DNA from: an uncultured Prevotella sp.
Lineage (GTDB): Bacteria; Bacteroidota; Bacteroidia; Bacteroidales; Bacteroidaceae
Reading direction: 5' to 3'
Length of the DNA stretch: 64,000 bases
Assembly: GCA_944319935.1 (NCBI GenBank)
Contig: CALUFM010000005.1
Location: forward strand, 62,001-126,000
The notes under the pieces are model-generated. The model made no database searches. It saw only the letters and a list, made by a program, of their open reading frames with translations, and was not told the DNA's origin. The position numbers were made by a program, and so were the translations under genes. Each line of letters opens with the position of its first letter. Within the stretch, counting starts at the first letter, position 1. Shown in pieces: positions 42,249 through 51,122 of this stretch.

Positions 42249-44816
42249 ATGGAAAATAAACAAACTTACTCTTTTGAGGAAGCTTATGAGGCTTCCAAGG
42301 CGTATTTTGGCGGCGACGAACTGGCCGCGCGCGTCTGGGTGAACAAGTATGCGCTGAAGGACAGCTTCGGAAACATATTTGAGAAGACCCCAACCGACAT
42401 GCACTGGCGTATAGCCAACGAGGTTGCGAGGATAGAACGGAAGTACAAGAACCCGCTGAGCGCAGAAGAAGTGTTCGAGGTTCTTGACCACTTTAAATAT
42501 ATAGTGCCCGCCGGCAGCCCGATGACCGGCATTGGCAACAGCCACCAGGTGGCCTCGTTGTCAAACTGTTTCGTCGTAGGCCTTGACGGCGACGCTGACT
42601 CTTACGGTGCCATCTTGCGCATCGACGAGGAGCAGGTGCAGCTCATGAAACGCCGCGGCGGAGTAGGGCACGACCTGTCACACCTGCGCCCCAAAGGCTC
42701 GCCTGTAAACAACTCTGCGCTGACTTCTACGGGGCTTGTGCCCTTCATGGAGCGTTACAGCAACTCCACGCGCGAGGTGGCGCAGGACGGAAGGCGCGGG
42801 GCCTTGATGCTGTCAGTCAGCATCAAGCATCCCGACAGCGAGGCTTTCATCGACGCCAAGATGACCGAGGGCAAAATAACGGGCGCGAACGTGTCGGTGA
42901 AAATCGACGACGATTTCATGCGCTGCGCCACCGAGGACAGGGAATACGTGCAGCAGTTCCCCATTGACAGCGACAACCCGCAGGTGAAAAAGGCCATCAG
43001 CGCGAAGGATTTGTGGAACAAGATAGTACACAACGCATGGAAGAGCGCGGAGCCGGGCGTGCTGTTCTGGGATACCATCATACGTGAGAGCATCCCCGAC
43101 TGCTACGCCGACCTCGGCTTCAAGACCGTGTCCACCAATCCCTGCGGCGAAATACCGTTGTGCCCGTATGACTCGTGCCGCCTGTTGTCAATCAACCTCT
43201 ATTCATACGTTGTCAACCCGTTCACTGACAAGGCTTACTTCGACTATGGGCTGTTCCGCAAGCATGTAGCCCTGGCTCAGCGCATAATGGACGACATCGT
43301 GGACATGGAGCTTGAGAAAATCGACCTCATAATGGAGAAAATCAAGAGCGACCCGCAGAGCGACGAGGTGAAGTTCACCGAGTACCACTTGTGGGAGAAA
43401 ATCAAGCACAAGAGCGGGTTGGGACGCCGCACGGGCGTTGGCATCACGGCCGAGGGCGACATGCTCGCCGCCATGGGGCTGCGCTACGGCACCCAGGAGG
43501 CGACAGACTTCTCCGTGGAGGTTCACAAGACGCTCGCCTTGGCGGCTTACCGCTCGTCGGTGACGATGGCCGAAGAGCGTGGCGCGTTCGCCGTATATGA
43601 TGCCGAGCGCGAGGCCGGCAACCCCTTCGTCAACCGCATCAAGGAGGCCGACCCAGAGCTTTACGCTGACATGGTGAAGCACGGAAGGCGCAACATAGCC
43701 TGCCTGACCATCGCTCCTACGGGCACGACAAGCCTCATGACGCAGACTACGAGCGGCATCGAGCCGGTGTTCATGCCCGTATACAAGCGCAGGCGCAAGG
43801 TGAACCCCGGCGATACTGACGTTCATGTGGATTTTGTTGACGAGGTGGGCGACTCGTTTGAGGAGTACATCGTTTACCACCGCAAGTTCATCGAGTGGAT
43901 GAAGGTGAACGGTTATGACACCGAGAAGCGTTACACCCAGGAGGAAATCGACGACCTGATAGCGAAGTCACCTTATTATAAAGCCACGGCCAACGATGTT
44001 GACTGGCTGATGAAGGTGCGCATGCAGGGTGCCATCCAGAAGTGGGTTGACCACAGCATCAGTGTGACCATCAACCTGCCCAACAACGTTGACGAGGCCC
44101 TTGTCAACCGCCTGTACGTAGAGGCCTGGAAGTCGGGCTGCAAGGGTTGTACCGTTTACCGTGACGGCTCACGCTCGGGCGTCATGCTTTCGGTTGAGAA
44201 AAAGAAAGAGAAAGGCGGCGAAGAAATCACCACCCAGCACCAGTTGCCGCCCTGCCGCCACCCCGAAGTGACCGAGGTAAGGCCGAAGGAGCTTGAGTGC
44301 GACGTGGTGCGCTTCCAGAACAACAAGGAGAAATGGGTGGCTTTCGTAGGCCTGCTTGACGGCTATCCATACGAAATCTTCACCGGTCTGCAAGATGACG
44401 AGGAGGGCATCGTGCTGCCCAAGACCGTGACCAAGGGCAAGATAATAAAGCAGACCGACGAGAACGGCAAGCACCGCTACGACTTCCAGTTTGAGAACAA
44501 GCGCGGATACAAGACCACCGTTGAAGGATTGAGCGAGAAGTTCAACCCCGAATATTGGAACTACGCCAAGCTGATTTCCGGCGTGTTGCGCTACCGCATG
44601 CCCATAGCTCACGTCATAAAGCTGGTAAGCTCGCTCCAGCTTAAGGATGAAAGCATCAACACTTGGAAAAACGGCGTTGAACGCGCGCTTAAGAAATACA
44701 TAACCGACGGCACCGAGGCCAAGGGGCAGAAGTGCCCTGCTTGCGGGCAGGAAACCCTTGTCTACCAGGAAGGTTGCCTCATCTGTAAGAATTGCGGCGC
44801 GTCAAGGTGCGGATAA
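42249..44816 (+). CDS. nrdJ: Adenosylcobalamin-dependent (class II) ribonucleotide reductase
   Basis: The enzyme reduces ribonucleotides to deoxyribonucleotides using an AdoCbl-derived thiyl radical, with or without oxygen. The 855-residue protein has S-N-C-F-V-V (active-site cysteine, about 98), K-R-R-G-G-V-G-H-D-L-S-H-L-R, the N-P-C-G-E-I-P-L motif carrying the radical cysteine and catalytic glutamate (about 297-304), P-T-G-T-T-S, and a C-terminal zinc ribbon C-P-A-C-G...C-K-N-C-G ending C-G, probably the redox tail. Together with meaB it implies a B12 requirement. The class I and III enzymes are not in this window. Confidence 0.95.
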   Translation: MENKQTYSFEEAYEASKAYFGGDELAARVWVNKYALKDSFGNIFEKTPTDMHWRIANEVARIERKYKNPLSAEEVFEVLDHFKYIVPAGSPMTGIGNSHQVASLSNCFVVGLDGDADSYGAILRIDEEQVQLMKRRGGVGHDLSHLRPKGSPVNNSALTSTGLVPFMERYSNSTREVAQDGRRGALMLSVSIKHPDSEAFIDAKMTEGKITGANVSVKIDDDFMRCATEDREYVQQFPIDSDNPQVKKAISAKDLWNKIVHNAWKSAEPGVLFWDTIIRESIPDCYADLGFKTVSTNPCGEIPLCPYDSCRLLSINLYSYVVNPFTDKAYFDYGLFRKHVALAQRIMDDIVDMELEKIDLIMEKIKSDPQSDEVKFTEYHLWEKIKHKSGLGRRTGVGITAEGDMLAAMGLRYGTQEATDFSVEVHKTLALAAYRSSVTMAEERGAFAVYDAEREAGNPFVNRIKEADPELYADMVKHGRRNIACLTIAPTGTTSLMTQTTSGIEPVFMPVYKRRRKVNPGDTDVHVDFVDEVGDSFEEYIVYHRKFIEWMKVNGYDTEKRYTQEEIDDLIAKSPYYKATANDVDWLMKVRMQGAIQKWVDHSISVTINLPNNVDEALVNRLYVEAWKSGCKGCTVYRDGSRSGVMLSVEKKKEKGGEEITTQHQLPPCRHPEVTEVRPKELECDVVRFQNNKEKWVAFVGLLDGYPYEIFTGLQDDEEGIVLPKTVTKGKIIKQTDENGKHRYDFQFENKRGYKTTVEGLSEKFNPEYWNYAKLISGVLRYRMPIAHVIKLVSSLQLKDESINTWKNGVERALKKYITDGTEAKGQKCPACGQETLVYQEGCLICKNCGASRCG

Positions 44817-44847
44817 TGTAGTGTCATGGCGCGGCAAATTATGAATT

Positions 44848-45234
44848 ATGAATTGTAAGTTGAAATCAGGCTTTGTTTGCCTGAAGAACCTGCGTTTCCA
44901 TGCGCGGCACGGCGTCTTGCCGCAAGAACGGGCCACAGGTGGAGAATTTGTTGTCAACATACGTGCCAAGTATCCGCTGGAAAAGGCCGTTGAAAGCGAT
45001 GACGTCGCCGACACGCTCAACTACGCTGAGATGTTTGAAATCCTAAATAAGGAGATGCTTACGCCGTCCTGCCTGCTCGAACACGTTGCGGGCAGGATTG
45101 GCAAGAGCATTTTCAAGGCGATGCCGATGGTGGAGGCCATCGACATAACCGTTGAGAAAATCAACCCTCCCATGGGGGCGGACGTTGACAGTTCGGCCGT
45201 CGAGCTACACTTAATAAATGATAAAACTTTTTGA
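44848..45234 (+). CDS. folB: Dihydroneopterin aldolase
   Basis: FolB cleaves 7,8-dihydroneopterin to 6-hydroxymethyl-dihydropterin and glycolaldehyde in folate synthesis. The 128-residue protein has the conserved F-H-A-R-H-G-V-L-P-Q-E start (about 17-27), D-T-L-N-Y-A-E-M-F and L-L-E-H-V-A-G-R-I (catalytic glutamate region), and V-E-K-I-N-P-P-M near the end. It lies 31 bp downstream of nrdJ and 56 bp upstream of the amidase. Confidence 0.92.
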   Translation: MNCKLKSGFVCLKNLRFHARHGVLPQERATGGEFVVNIRAKYPLEKAVESDDVADTLNYAEMFEILNKEMLTPSCLLEHVAGRIGKSIFKAMPMVEAIDITVEKINPPMGADVDSSAVELHLINDKTF

Positions 45235-45263
45235 ATTGTTGCAGTTTTTGTAAATAAAATAAG

Positions 45264-45271
45264 TAACTTTG
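45264..45271 (+). promoter_or_regulatory. -7 promoter box upstream of the amidase gene
   Basis: TAACTTTG, 20 bp before the amidase ATG (45291). A -33 TTTG at the usual distance is imperfect, so the promoter call is moderate. Confidence 0.5.
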
Positions 45272-45290
45272 TATTTACAATAAGACATTC

Positions 45291-46481
45291 ATGGGCAAAA
45301 GGATAGTATATTTGTTCCTGATGATATTTTCATTTTCCGTCGCAATGTCCGGGGCGGAGAAACGCTTTACGCTCGTAATCGACCCCGGGCACGGCGGCCA
45401 TGACTCTGGAGCGAAGGGGGCTTTCTCATACGAAAAGAACATCAACCTCAACGTGGCTTTGGCTTTCGGACGCTATGTGGAGCAAAACTGTCCCGACGTC
45501 AAGGTCATATATACGCGCAAGACGGACGTCTTCATTCCGTTGCACAAGCGCGCGAGCATAGCAAACAAGAACAAGGCCGACGTGTTCATCTCGATACATA
45601 CGAACGCCTTGCCGGGAGGACATATCGCACGCGGGCTTGAAACTTACACAATGGGTATGCGCAGGTCGGACGAGAAACTGAGCGCGGCGAAGCGCGAGAA
45701 CTCTGTCATCATGATAGAGGAAGACTACAAGGAGCATTATGAGGGCTACGACCCAAATTCCCCTGAAAGCACGATTATGTTCGCATTCATGCATTCAAGG
45801 AACATGTCAAAGAGCGTGGAGCTTGCTCAATACGTACAGAAGAACGTCTGCGCGATAGCCAAAAGGCCGGACAAGGGCGTGAAACAAGACGTTTTTTTGG
45901 TGCTGCGTGAAACGTCGATGGCGGCTTGCCTGATAGAGCTTGGCTTCATCACAACCCCTGACGAGGAACGTTTCTTGAACGACAAGAAGAACATCGACAA
46001 GATAGCCAAGGGCATATACAACGCCTTTGTGCAGTACAAGAACAAGTACGGGAAAGCGTGCGATGTGAAATACAAGCCGCTGAAAGACGACGATGACGAT
46101 GGGCCAGAGGTAAAAGTGCGGCCGGTAGAGAAGCGCAAAAAGGCAGACCGTAAGGAGGATGACGAGAAGGTGTCGTCCAAGAAGGCGCGTGACAAAGAGC
46201 CGGAAGACGACGGCAAGCCCGTGTTCAAGGTTCAAATAATGGCAAGCGGCAATAAAATCAGCACGGGCAGTAGCGTGTTCAAGGGTGTTGAGGGCATCGA
46301 CACTTACAACGAAGGCGGAATGGTGAAATACACTTGCGGCTCCTCCACTGATTACAATGAGATATACCGTCTGCGCAAGTCGCTGTTGGACAAGTTCCCG
46401 CAGGCGTTCATAATAGCGTTCAAGAATGGCGAGAAGATGGACGTGAGGCAGGCGATTAGAGAATTCAAGTCAAACAAATAA
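45291..46481 (+). CDS. N-acetylmuramoyl-L-alanine amidase (Amidase_3) with SPOR-like C-terminus
   Basis: The enzyme cuts the amide bond between MurNAc and the peptide stem during cell separation. The 396-residue protein has a signal peptide, then an Amidase_3 domain (about 24-245) with zinc ligands in I-D-P-G-H-G-G-H-D, E-K-N (glutamate) and I-S-I-H-T-N, and the catalytic E-L-G-F-I-T. A highly charged linker (about 258-305, many D, E, K) leads to a C-terminal domain V-F-K-V-Q-I-M-A-S (about 313) resembling SPOR peptidoglycan-binding domains. It is followed 8 bp later by an MCE gene. Confidence 0.93.
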   Translation: MGKRIVYLFLMIFSFSVAMSGAEKRFTLVIDPGHGGHDSGAKGAFSYEKNINLNVALAFGRYVEQNCPDVKVIYTRKTDVFIPLHKRASIANKNKADVFISIHTNALPGGHIARGLETYTMGMRRSDEKLSAAKRENSVIMIEEDYKEHYEGYDPNSPESTIMFAFMHSRNMSKSVELAQYVQKNVCAIAKRPDKGVKQDVFLVLRETSMAACLIELGFITTPDEERFLNDKKNIDKIAKGIYNAFVQYKNKYGKACDVKYKPLKDDDDDGPEVKVRPVEKRKKADRKEDDEKVSSKKARDKEPEDDGKPVFKVQIMASGNKISTGSSVFKGVEGIDTYNEGGMVKYTCGSSTDYNEIYRLRKSLLDKFPQAFIIAFKNGEKMDVRQAIREFKSNK

Positions 46482-46489
46482 GATAGATT

Positions 46490-47392
46490 ATGAAGTTTTT
46501 TAGCAAGGAAGTCAAGATTGCTTTGGTTGCTATATGCGGCTTGGTGATTCTTTTCTTCGGGATGAATTTCCTGAAAGGTCTTAACTTGTTCTCTTCCGCG
46601 AACAAGTATTACATATCGTTCAAGGACATAAGCGGCCTGTCGTCGTCAAGCCCGATTTACGCGGATGGATACCAAGTGGGCGTGGTGAAAGCCATAAAAT
46701 ACGATTACAACAAGGCTGGCGACATCATCGTTGAGACTGACATCAACGAGCAACTGCGCATACCTAAAGGCAGCAGTGCCGAAATCATAAGCGACATGCT
46801 TGGCAATGTGAAAATCAACTTGCTGCTTGCCACCAATCCACGTGAACGCGTGACGCCTGGCGATACCATACAGGGAGGCATCAATGACGGTGCTTTGGGC
46901 AAGATGAAGAACATGATTCCCACCGTGGCTGAAATCTTGCCGAAGATTGACACGATAGTCACCAACCTTAATATCCTGCTTGCCAACCCCGCGATTAACC
47001 ACTCCTTGCAAAACGTAGAGACCGTGACTGGCAACTTGACCGTGACTACACGCCGCCTGAACAGTCTGTTGGCGAGCCTTGAAAGCAGCGTGCCGGGCAT
47101 GGTGAGCCGTACCGACAGCGTGCTTGACAATGCCAACGCTTTTGCGAAAAACATCAACCAGATAGACGTTGCGGGGACGATGGCGCGTGTTGACGAGACA
47201 CTTGCCGACGTGAAGAAGTTCACGGAGCAGTTGAACAACAACCAAGGCACACTGGGCTTGCTCATGCGTGACCCCTCGCTTTACAACAATCTTAACAGCA
47301 CAATGCGTTCCGCCGACTCGTTGTTGATTGACCTGAAGGCTCATCCAAAGCGGTACGTTCACTTCTCGCTGTTTGGAAGAAAAGATAAATAA
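46490..47392 (+). CDS. MlaD family (MCE domain) protein
   Basis: The 300-residue protein has an N-terminal membrane anchor (I-A-L-V-A-I-C-G-L-V-I-L-F-F-G-M-N-F-L) and an MCE domain (about 38-118) with Y-I-S-F-K-D-I-S-G-L, G-Y-Q-V-G-V-V and I-S-D-M-L-G-N-V-K-I-N. A helical C-terminal tail (about 150-290) follows. MCE proteins form hexameric rings that carry phospholipids between membranes with an MlaE/MlaF ABC transporter, which is not in this window. The pairing with an amidase (8-bp gap) is seen in many Bacteroidota. Confidence 0.9.
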   Translation: MKFFSKEVKIALVAICGLVILFFGMNFLKGLNLFSSANKYYISFKDISGLSSSSPIYADGYQVGVVKAIKYDYNKAGDIIVETDINEQLRIPKGSSAEIISDMLGNVKINLLLATNPRERVTPGDTIQGGINDGALGKMKNMIPTVAEILPKIDTIVTNLNILLANPAINHSLQNVETVTGNLTVTTRRLNSLLASLESSVPGMVSRTDSVLDNANAFAKNINQIDVAGTMARVDETLADVKKFTEQLNNNQGTLGLLMRDPSLYNNLNSTMRSADSLLIDLKAHPKRYVHFSLFGRKDK

Positions 47393-47815
47393 GTTTAAAA
47401 GCTGGATTTAAGAGTTGATGAAACATGACCTTTCGCAATGTTTCATTAACTCTTAAATGAAACTTTTTCGTTTATTTAAAAAACATCTAAATAAACGGCG
47501 TTGCCTCCGTAACGTATGGAAAAACTTGGAACTTGTTAATACATACCGTGTTCAGTCGGTATGCGGAAGTTGGGCGTTAACAGGACAGTTCACGCCCGTT
47601 TGTTTGTAACTTCTTATTTTTCAAATACTTCTATATACACAAATGGGGATGTTACATTTGGATGTCAAGAACTTCGCTTAAAGTGCCTTTATTCTGACAT
47701 TTACGCCTTTTCAGCCAGCAACGTACAAAATACGGGTTTTGTACATGTCGTGTTTTTTTGCGATATTTGCACTCACTTAGAAGCCTCGCAGCAATACTAA
47801 CCATAGTTATTGGAC
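47393..47815. other. Intergenic region upstream of dnaA
   Basis: The 423-bp region has no gene. It holds a terminator-like hairpin for the mlaD unit (47407-47426 with 47438-47457, one mismatch in 20 bp), an inverted repeat cataccg...cggtatg (about 47544-47565), and gtacaaaa...ttttgtac (47723-47744). The last overlaps a likely -33 TTTG; gATATTTG lies about 20 bp downstream as a possible -7. I see no cluster of DnaA boxes. Confidence 0.5.
47407..47457 (+). terminator. Terminator-like hairpin after the mlaD-like gene
   Basis: Arms 47407-47426 and 47438-47457 pair over 20 bp with one mismatch; the loop is gacctttcgca. A short T-rich stretch follows further on (actttttcg). Confidence 0.6.
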
Positions 47816-49228
47816 ATGAATAATACCCCAAACGCACTTTGGGACAAGTGCCTTCTGCTGATAAAGGAAATTGTCTCAGAACAGCAATTCAACGCATGGT
47901 TCAAGCCAATCGCATTCGAATCGTTCAACAACAATACAAAGGTTCTTATATTACAAGCACCAAGCAATTTCGTTGTTGACTATCTCGAAGAGAACTATGT
48001 GGGGTTGCTGAACAAAGTGCTTGTCAAATATTTCGGCTCTGGCATACGTCTCAATTACCGTATAATGGTAGACAAGACGCATGGGCTTACGCAGGAAATT
48101 GCGCCTGAACCCATTGCTGACATCGACAAGTCAACCAAGAAGACGGCCCATATCAACGAGTCGCCCACGACGCTTGACGCCGCAAAACCTCAGGACATAG
48201 ACTCGCAGCTTGACCCGAAACACACGTTTGCCAATTACATCGAGGGTGACAGCAACAAGCTGCCGCGCTCTGTCGGGTTGTCAATCGCCGAGCATCCAAG
48301 GTCAACCCAGTTCAACCCGATGTTCATTTATGGCCCTTCCGGGTGTGGCAAGACCCATTTGATTAACGCCATCGGTGTGCGCACAAAAGAGCTTTTCCCG
48401 CAGAAACGTGTGTTGTATGTCAGCGCGAGGCTGTTCCAAGTGCAATACACTGACGCCGTATTGAAAAACTGCACGAACGATTTCATCAACTTCTATCAGA
48501 CCATCGACATGCTCATCGTTGACGACATACAAGAATGGGTGTCGGCGGCGAAGACGCAGGAGACGTTCTTCCACATCTTCAACCACCTCTTCCGCAACGG
48601 CAAACGCATAATTCTTGCGTGCGACCGTCCGCCCGTTGACCTGCAAGGCATGAGCGACCGCCTGTTGACACGCTTCAGTTGCGGACTTATAGCCGAGCTT
48701 GAGAAGCCGAACGTGCAGCTTTGCGTGGACATACTTAACAGCAAAATCAAGCGCGACGGTTTGCGTATACCGGAAGAAGTGGTCAACTTCATTGCCCAGA
48801 CGGCCAACGGAAGCGTGCGCGACCTTGAGGGAGTCATCAATTCACTCTTGGCGTTCTCCGTGGTGTACAACTGCAAGATAGACATGCGTTTGGCGGAAAG
48901 GGTAATCAAGAGGGCTGTCAAGATAGACAACGAACCGCTTACGATTGACGACATTCTCGACACGGTGTGCAATCATTTCAACGTTTCCACCGCGGCGGTT
49001 ACGAGCCGGAGCCGCAAGCGCGACTATGTTGTCGCGCGTCAGGTGTCGATGTATCTCGCTCAGAAATACACCAAGATGCCAGCCTCGCGGATAGGAAAGC
49101 TCGTCGGGGGGCGCGACCATTCAACCGTCATCCACAGTTGCACGCAAGTGGAGAACAGGCTGAAGATTGACAAACTGTTTTGCAGCGAAGTGCAAAGCAT
49201 CGAGAACTCATTCAAGCTGAAGCGTTGA
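47816..49228 (+). CDS. dnaA: Chromosomal replication initiator DnaA
   Basis: DnaA binds oriC boxes and opens DNA for replication. The 470-residue protein starts at ATG 47816 (M-N-N-T-P-N-A-L-W-D). It has domain I (1-80), a short linker, an AAA+ domain with G-P-S-G-C-G-K-T-H Walker A (about 172-180) and L-I-V-D-D-I-Q-E-W Walker B (about 236), and domain IV with P-A-S-R-I-G-K-L-V-G-G-R-D-H-S-T-V (about 420-436), the DNA-binding signature. Its neighbours are not the usual dnaN or recF, and no DnaA-box cluster is seen, so oriC is probably elsewhere. Confidence 0.97.
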   Translation: MNNTPNALWDKCLLLIKEIVSEQQFNAWFKPIAFESFNNNTKVLILQAPSNFVVDYLEENYVGLLNKVLVKYFGSGIRLNYRIMVDKTHGLTQEIAPEPIADIDKSTKKTAHINESPTTLDAAKPQDIDSQLDPKHTFANYIEGDSNKLPRSVGLSIAEHPRSTQFNPMFIYGPSGCGKTHLINAIGVRTKELFPQKRVLYVSARLFQVQYTDAVLKNCTNDFINFYQTIDMLIVDDIQEWVSAAKTQETFFHIFNHLFRNGKRIILACDRPPVDLQGMSDRLLTRFSCGLIAELEKPNVQLCVDILNSKIKRDGLRIPEEVVNFIAQTANGSVRDLEGVINSLLAFSVVYNCKIDMRLAERVIKRAVKIDNEPLTIDDILDTVCNHFNVSTAAVTSRSRKRDYVVARQVSMYLAQKYTKMPASRIGKLVGGRDHSTVIHSCTQVENRLKIDKLFCSEVQSIENSFKLKR

Positions 49229-49250
49229 TTTTTATAGCATTATGATGACA

Positions 49251-49282
49251 ACGGGGACGGCATTCGCCGCCCCCGTTTTTTG
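49251..49282 (+). terminator. Intrinsic terminator of dnaA
   Basis: An 11-bp GC-rich stem with one mismatch (49251-49261 with 49266-49276, loop attc) is followed by a T run (49276-49281). Confidence 0.82.
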
Positions 49283-49364
49283 TTTCCCGTTTTTCACGGC
49301 CGTGTTTGTAGCCCATGAAGGCGCATTCTGTCGGCTTGCTTTTGGCTTGGCGTGTTCCTGGTGT

Positions 49365-49474
49365 GTAACATGCTGATGCTCAATGTGTTGCAAAAGGCGG
49401 TCTTTCGGGTTGTAAAATGTGGCCTTTTGCCGTGTGGTTGATGGTCTTTTGCAGCGTGAAACACGGCCAAGGGC
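49365..49474. repeat. 22-bp-period palindromic array, locus H, with flank motif
   Basis: Flank GTAACATGCTGATGCTCAATG (49365-49385), then units at 49390-49408, 49412-49430, 49434-49452 and 49456-49474 with spacers gtt, cgt, agc. It lies between dnaA and the sugar operon. Confidence 0.83.
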
Positions 49475-49566
49475 ACGGCAACGGTTAGTTACCGGTTTTG
49501 TGTTTGATTTTTCGCCGCCTTGAAAAGAAAACGTCTCCGGGCGGCGTTATTTTGTCGGAAAATGCT

Positions 49567-49574
49567 TAACTTTG
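49567..49574 (+). promoter_or_regulatory. -7 promoter box of the sugar operon
   Basis: TAACTTTG, 46 bp before the fdtA-like ATG. The best upstream TTTG (49551-49554) is only 12 bp away, so the -33 element is unclear. Confidence 0.45.
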
Positions 49575-49619
49575 CCAATCGCAACATGTCGGAATACGGC
49601 ATAAACATTACATGTTTTT

Positions 49620-50024
49620 ATGGAACACAGCATAGGACAAATAATAGACCTGCCCAAAATCATAGACCCGCGCGGCAACCTGACCGTGGCCGAAGGCATG
49701 AGGAATGTGCCTTTTGGTGTGAAGCGTGTGTATTGGGTTTACGATGTGCCGGGCGGAGAGAGCCGTGGCGGCCATTCGCACAAGGCCTGCAAGGAGTTCA
49801 TCATCGCCGTGAGCGGCAGTTTCCATGTCACGCTTGACGACGGGGAAAACAGGCAGACGTACCTGTTGAACCATCCATACCAGGGGCTTCTTGTAGAGAC
49901 TGACACCTGGCGCACGCTTGACGATTTTTCTTCAGGCGCGGTTTGCCTTGTCCTCGCTTCCGAGTTTTACGAGGAGAGCGACTACATCCGTGATTATGAC
50001 GAATTTCTGAAGTACGTGAAATGA
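49620..50024 (+). CDS. fdtA: dTDP-4-keto-6-deoxyglucose 3,4-ketoisomerase-like cupin (FdtA/WxcM)
   Basis: FdtA-type enzymes move the keto group of dTDP-4-keto-6-deoxyglucose from C4 to C3, opening the route to 3-amino-3,6-dideoxy sugars. The 134-residue cupin has D-P-R-G-N-L-T-V (16-23), V-P-F-G-V-K-R-V-Y-W-V and R-G-G-H-S-H-K (49-55), the two active-site histidines of the family (52 and 54), and S-E-F-Y-E-E-S-D-Y-I-R-D-Y-D-E-F at the end. The gene's stop overlaps the aminotransferase start by 4 bp. The symbol is by homology of motifs; whether the product is the galacto or gluco epimer cannot be told. Confidence 0.88.
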   Translation: MEHSIGQIIDLPKIIDPRGNLTVAEGMRNVPFGVKRVYWVYDVPGGESRGGHSHKACKEFIIAVSGSFHVTLDDGENRQTYLLNHPYQGLLVETDTWRTLDDFSSGAVCLVLASEFYEESDYIRDYDEFLKYVK

Positions 50025-51121
50025 TAAACATATTCGACTTGTCAAAGGTCAATGCGCCGTACATGGCCGAGCTTTCCGCGGCCGTGGGGCGTGTAGTCAA
50101 CAGCGGGTGGTACATCCGCGGGGCCGAGACCAGCCGCTTCGAGGAAGAGTACGCCCGATACACGGGCACCCGCTTCTGCGTAGGTTGCGGCAACGGGCTT
50201 GACGCCTTGACGCTTATCCTGAAGGCGTACATCGAACTCGGAGTGATGGCAGAGGGCGACGAGGTGATAGTTCCGGCCAACACTTACATAGCCTCGATGC
50301 TCGCCGTCACCCGCAACGGCCTTACGCCGGTGCTTGTAGAGCCGCGCATCGACACCCTGCAGATAGACGACAGCCTGATTGAGCGTGCCATAACGCCGCG
50401 CACCAAGGCCGTCATGATAGTCCATCTGTACGGGCGTTGCGCTTACACGGAGCGTATCGGGGACATCTGCCGGGCGCACGGCCTGAAGCTGATTGAGGAC
50501 AACGCCCAGGCGCACGGATGCGGGTTCAACGGGCGCAAGACCGGCTCTTTGGGCTCGGCCGCCGGCCACAGCTTCTATCCCACGAAGAACCTCGGGGCTT
50601 TGGGCGACGCCGGCGCGGTGACAACTGACGACGAGGCCTTGGCCGAATGCGTCCGCGCGCTTGCCAATTACGGTTCTGCGCGAAAGTACGTGTTCGACCA
50701 TGTAGGCGTGAACAGCCGCATGGACGAACTCCAGGCCGCCGTGTTGTCGGTCAAGCTGAGCCATCTCGACGCCGACAACGCCGCCAGGCGGGCCAACGCC
50801 GGGTATTATCTGGAGCATGTCAGCAACCCGTTGATGACCTTGCCGTCAAGAGACTATTTCGCGAACAGTGTGTTCCACATCTTCCCCGTGCTGTGCCCCG
50901 TGCGCGACAGGCTGCGCACATATCTCGCCGACAACGGCGTAGGCTCGGATGTCCACTATCCCATACCGCCTCACAAGCAGAAATGCTACGCCGCATGGAG
51001 CGGCATGAGCCTGCCCGTAACAGAGCGAATTCACGCCGAAGAGCTGAGCCTTCCCGTCAACCCTTCGGTCACTCGTGAAGAGCTTGGATATATAGTGAAA
51101 CTGCTAAACGATTTCAAGTGA
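50021..51121 (+). CDS. fdtB: DegT/DnrJ/EryC1 sugar aminotransferase (FdtB-like)
   Basis: The PLP enzyme would add an amino group at C3 of the keto-sugar made by the preceding gene. The 366-residue protein has the N-terminal S-G-W-Y-I-R-G (28-34), G-C-G-N-G-L-D-A-L, the D-N-A-Q-A-H-G segment (160-166) that stacks on PLP, and the Schiff-base lysine K189 in S-F-Y-P-T-K-N-L-G-A-L-G-D. Its ATG overlaps the fdtA-like stop (ATGA, 50021-50024), and the FemAB-like gene starts 1 bp after its stop, so this is a tight operon. FdtB is inferred from context; other 3-aminotransferases are possible. Confidence 0.88.
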   Translation: MINIFDLSKVNAPYMAELSAAVGRVVNSGWYIRGAETSRFEEEYARYTGTRFCVGCGNGLDALTLILKAYIELGVMAEGDEVIVPANTYIASMLAVTRNGLTPVLVEPRIDTLQIDDSLIERAITPRTKAVMIVHLYGRCAYTERIGDICRAHGLKLIEDNAQAHGCGFNGRKTGSLGSAAGHSFYPTKNLGALGDAGAVTTDDEALAECVRALANYGSARKYVFDHVGVNSRMDELQAAVLSVKLSHLDADNAARRANAGYYLEHVSNPLMTLPSRDYFANSVFHIFPVLCPVRDRLRTYLADNGVGSDVHYPIPPHKQKCYAAWSGMSLPVTERIHAEELSLPVNPSVTREELGYIVKLLNDFK

Positions 51122-51122
51122 G

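Noticed and set aside
47393..47815. oriC next to dnaA
   Set aside because: No cluster of DnaA boxes and no dnaN, recF or rpmH neighbours; only inverted repeats are seen.
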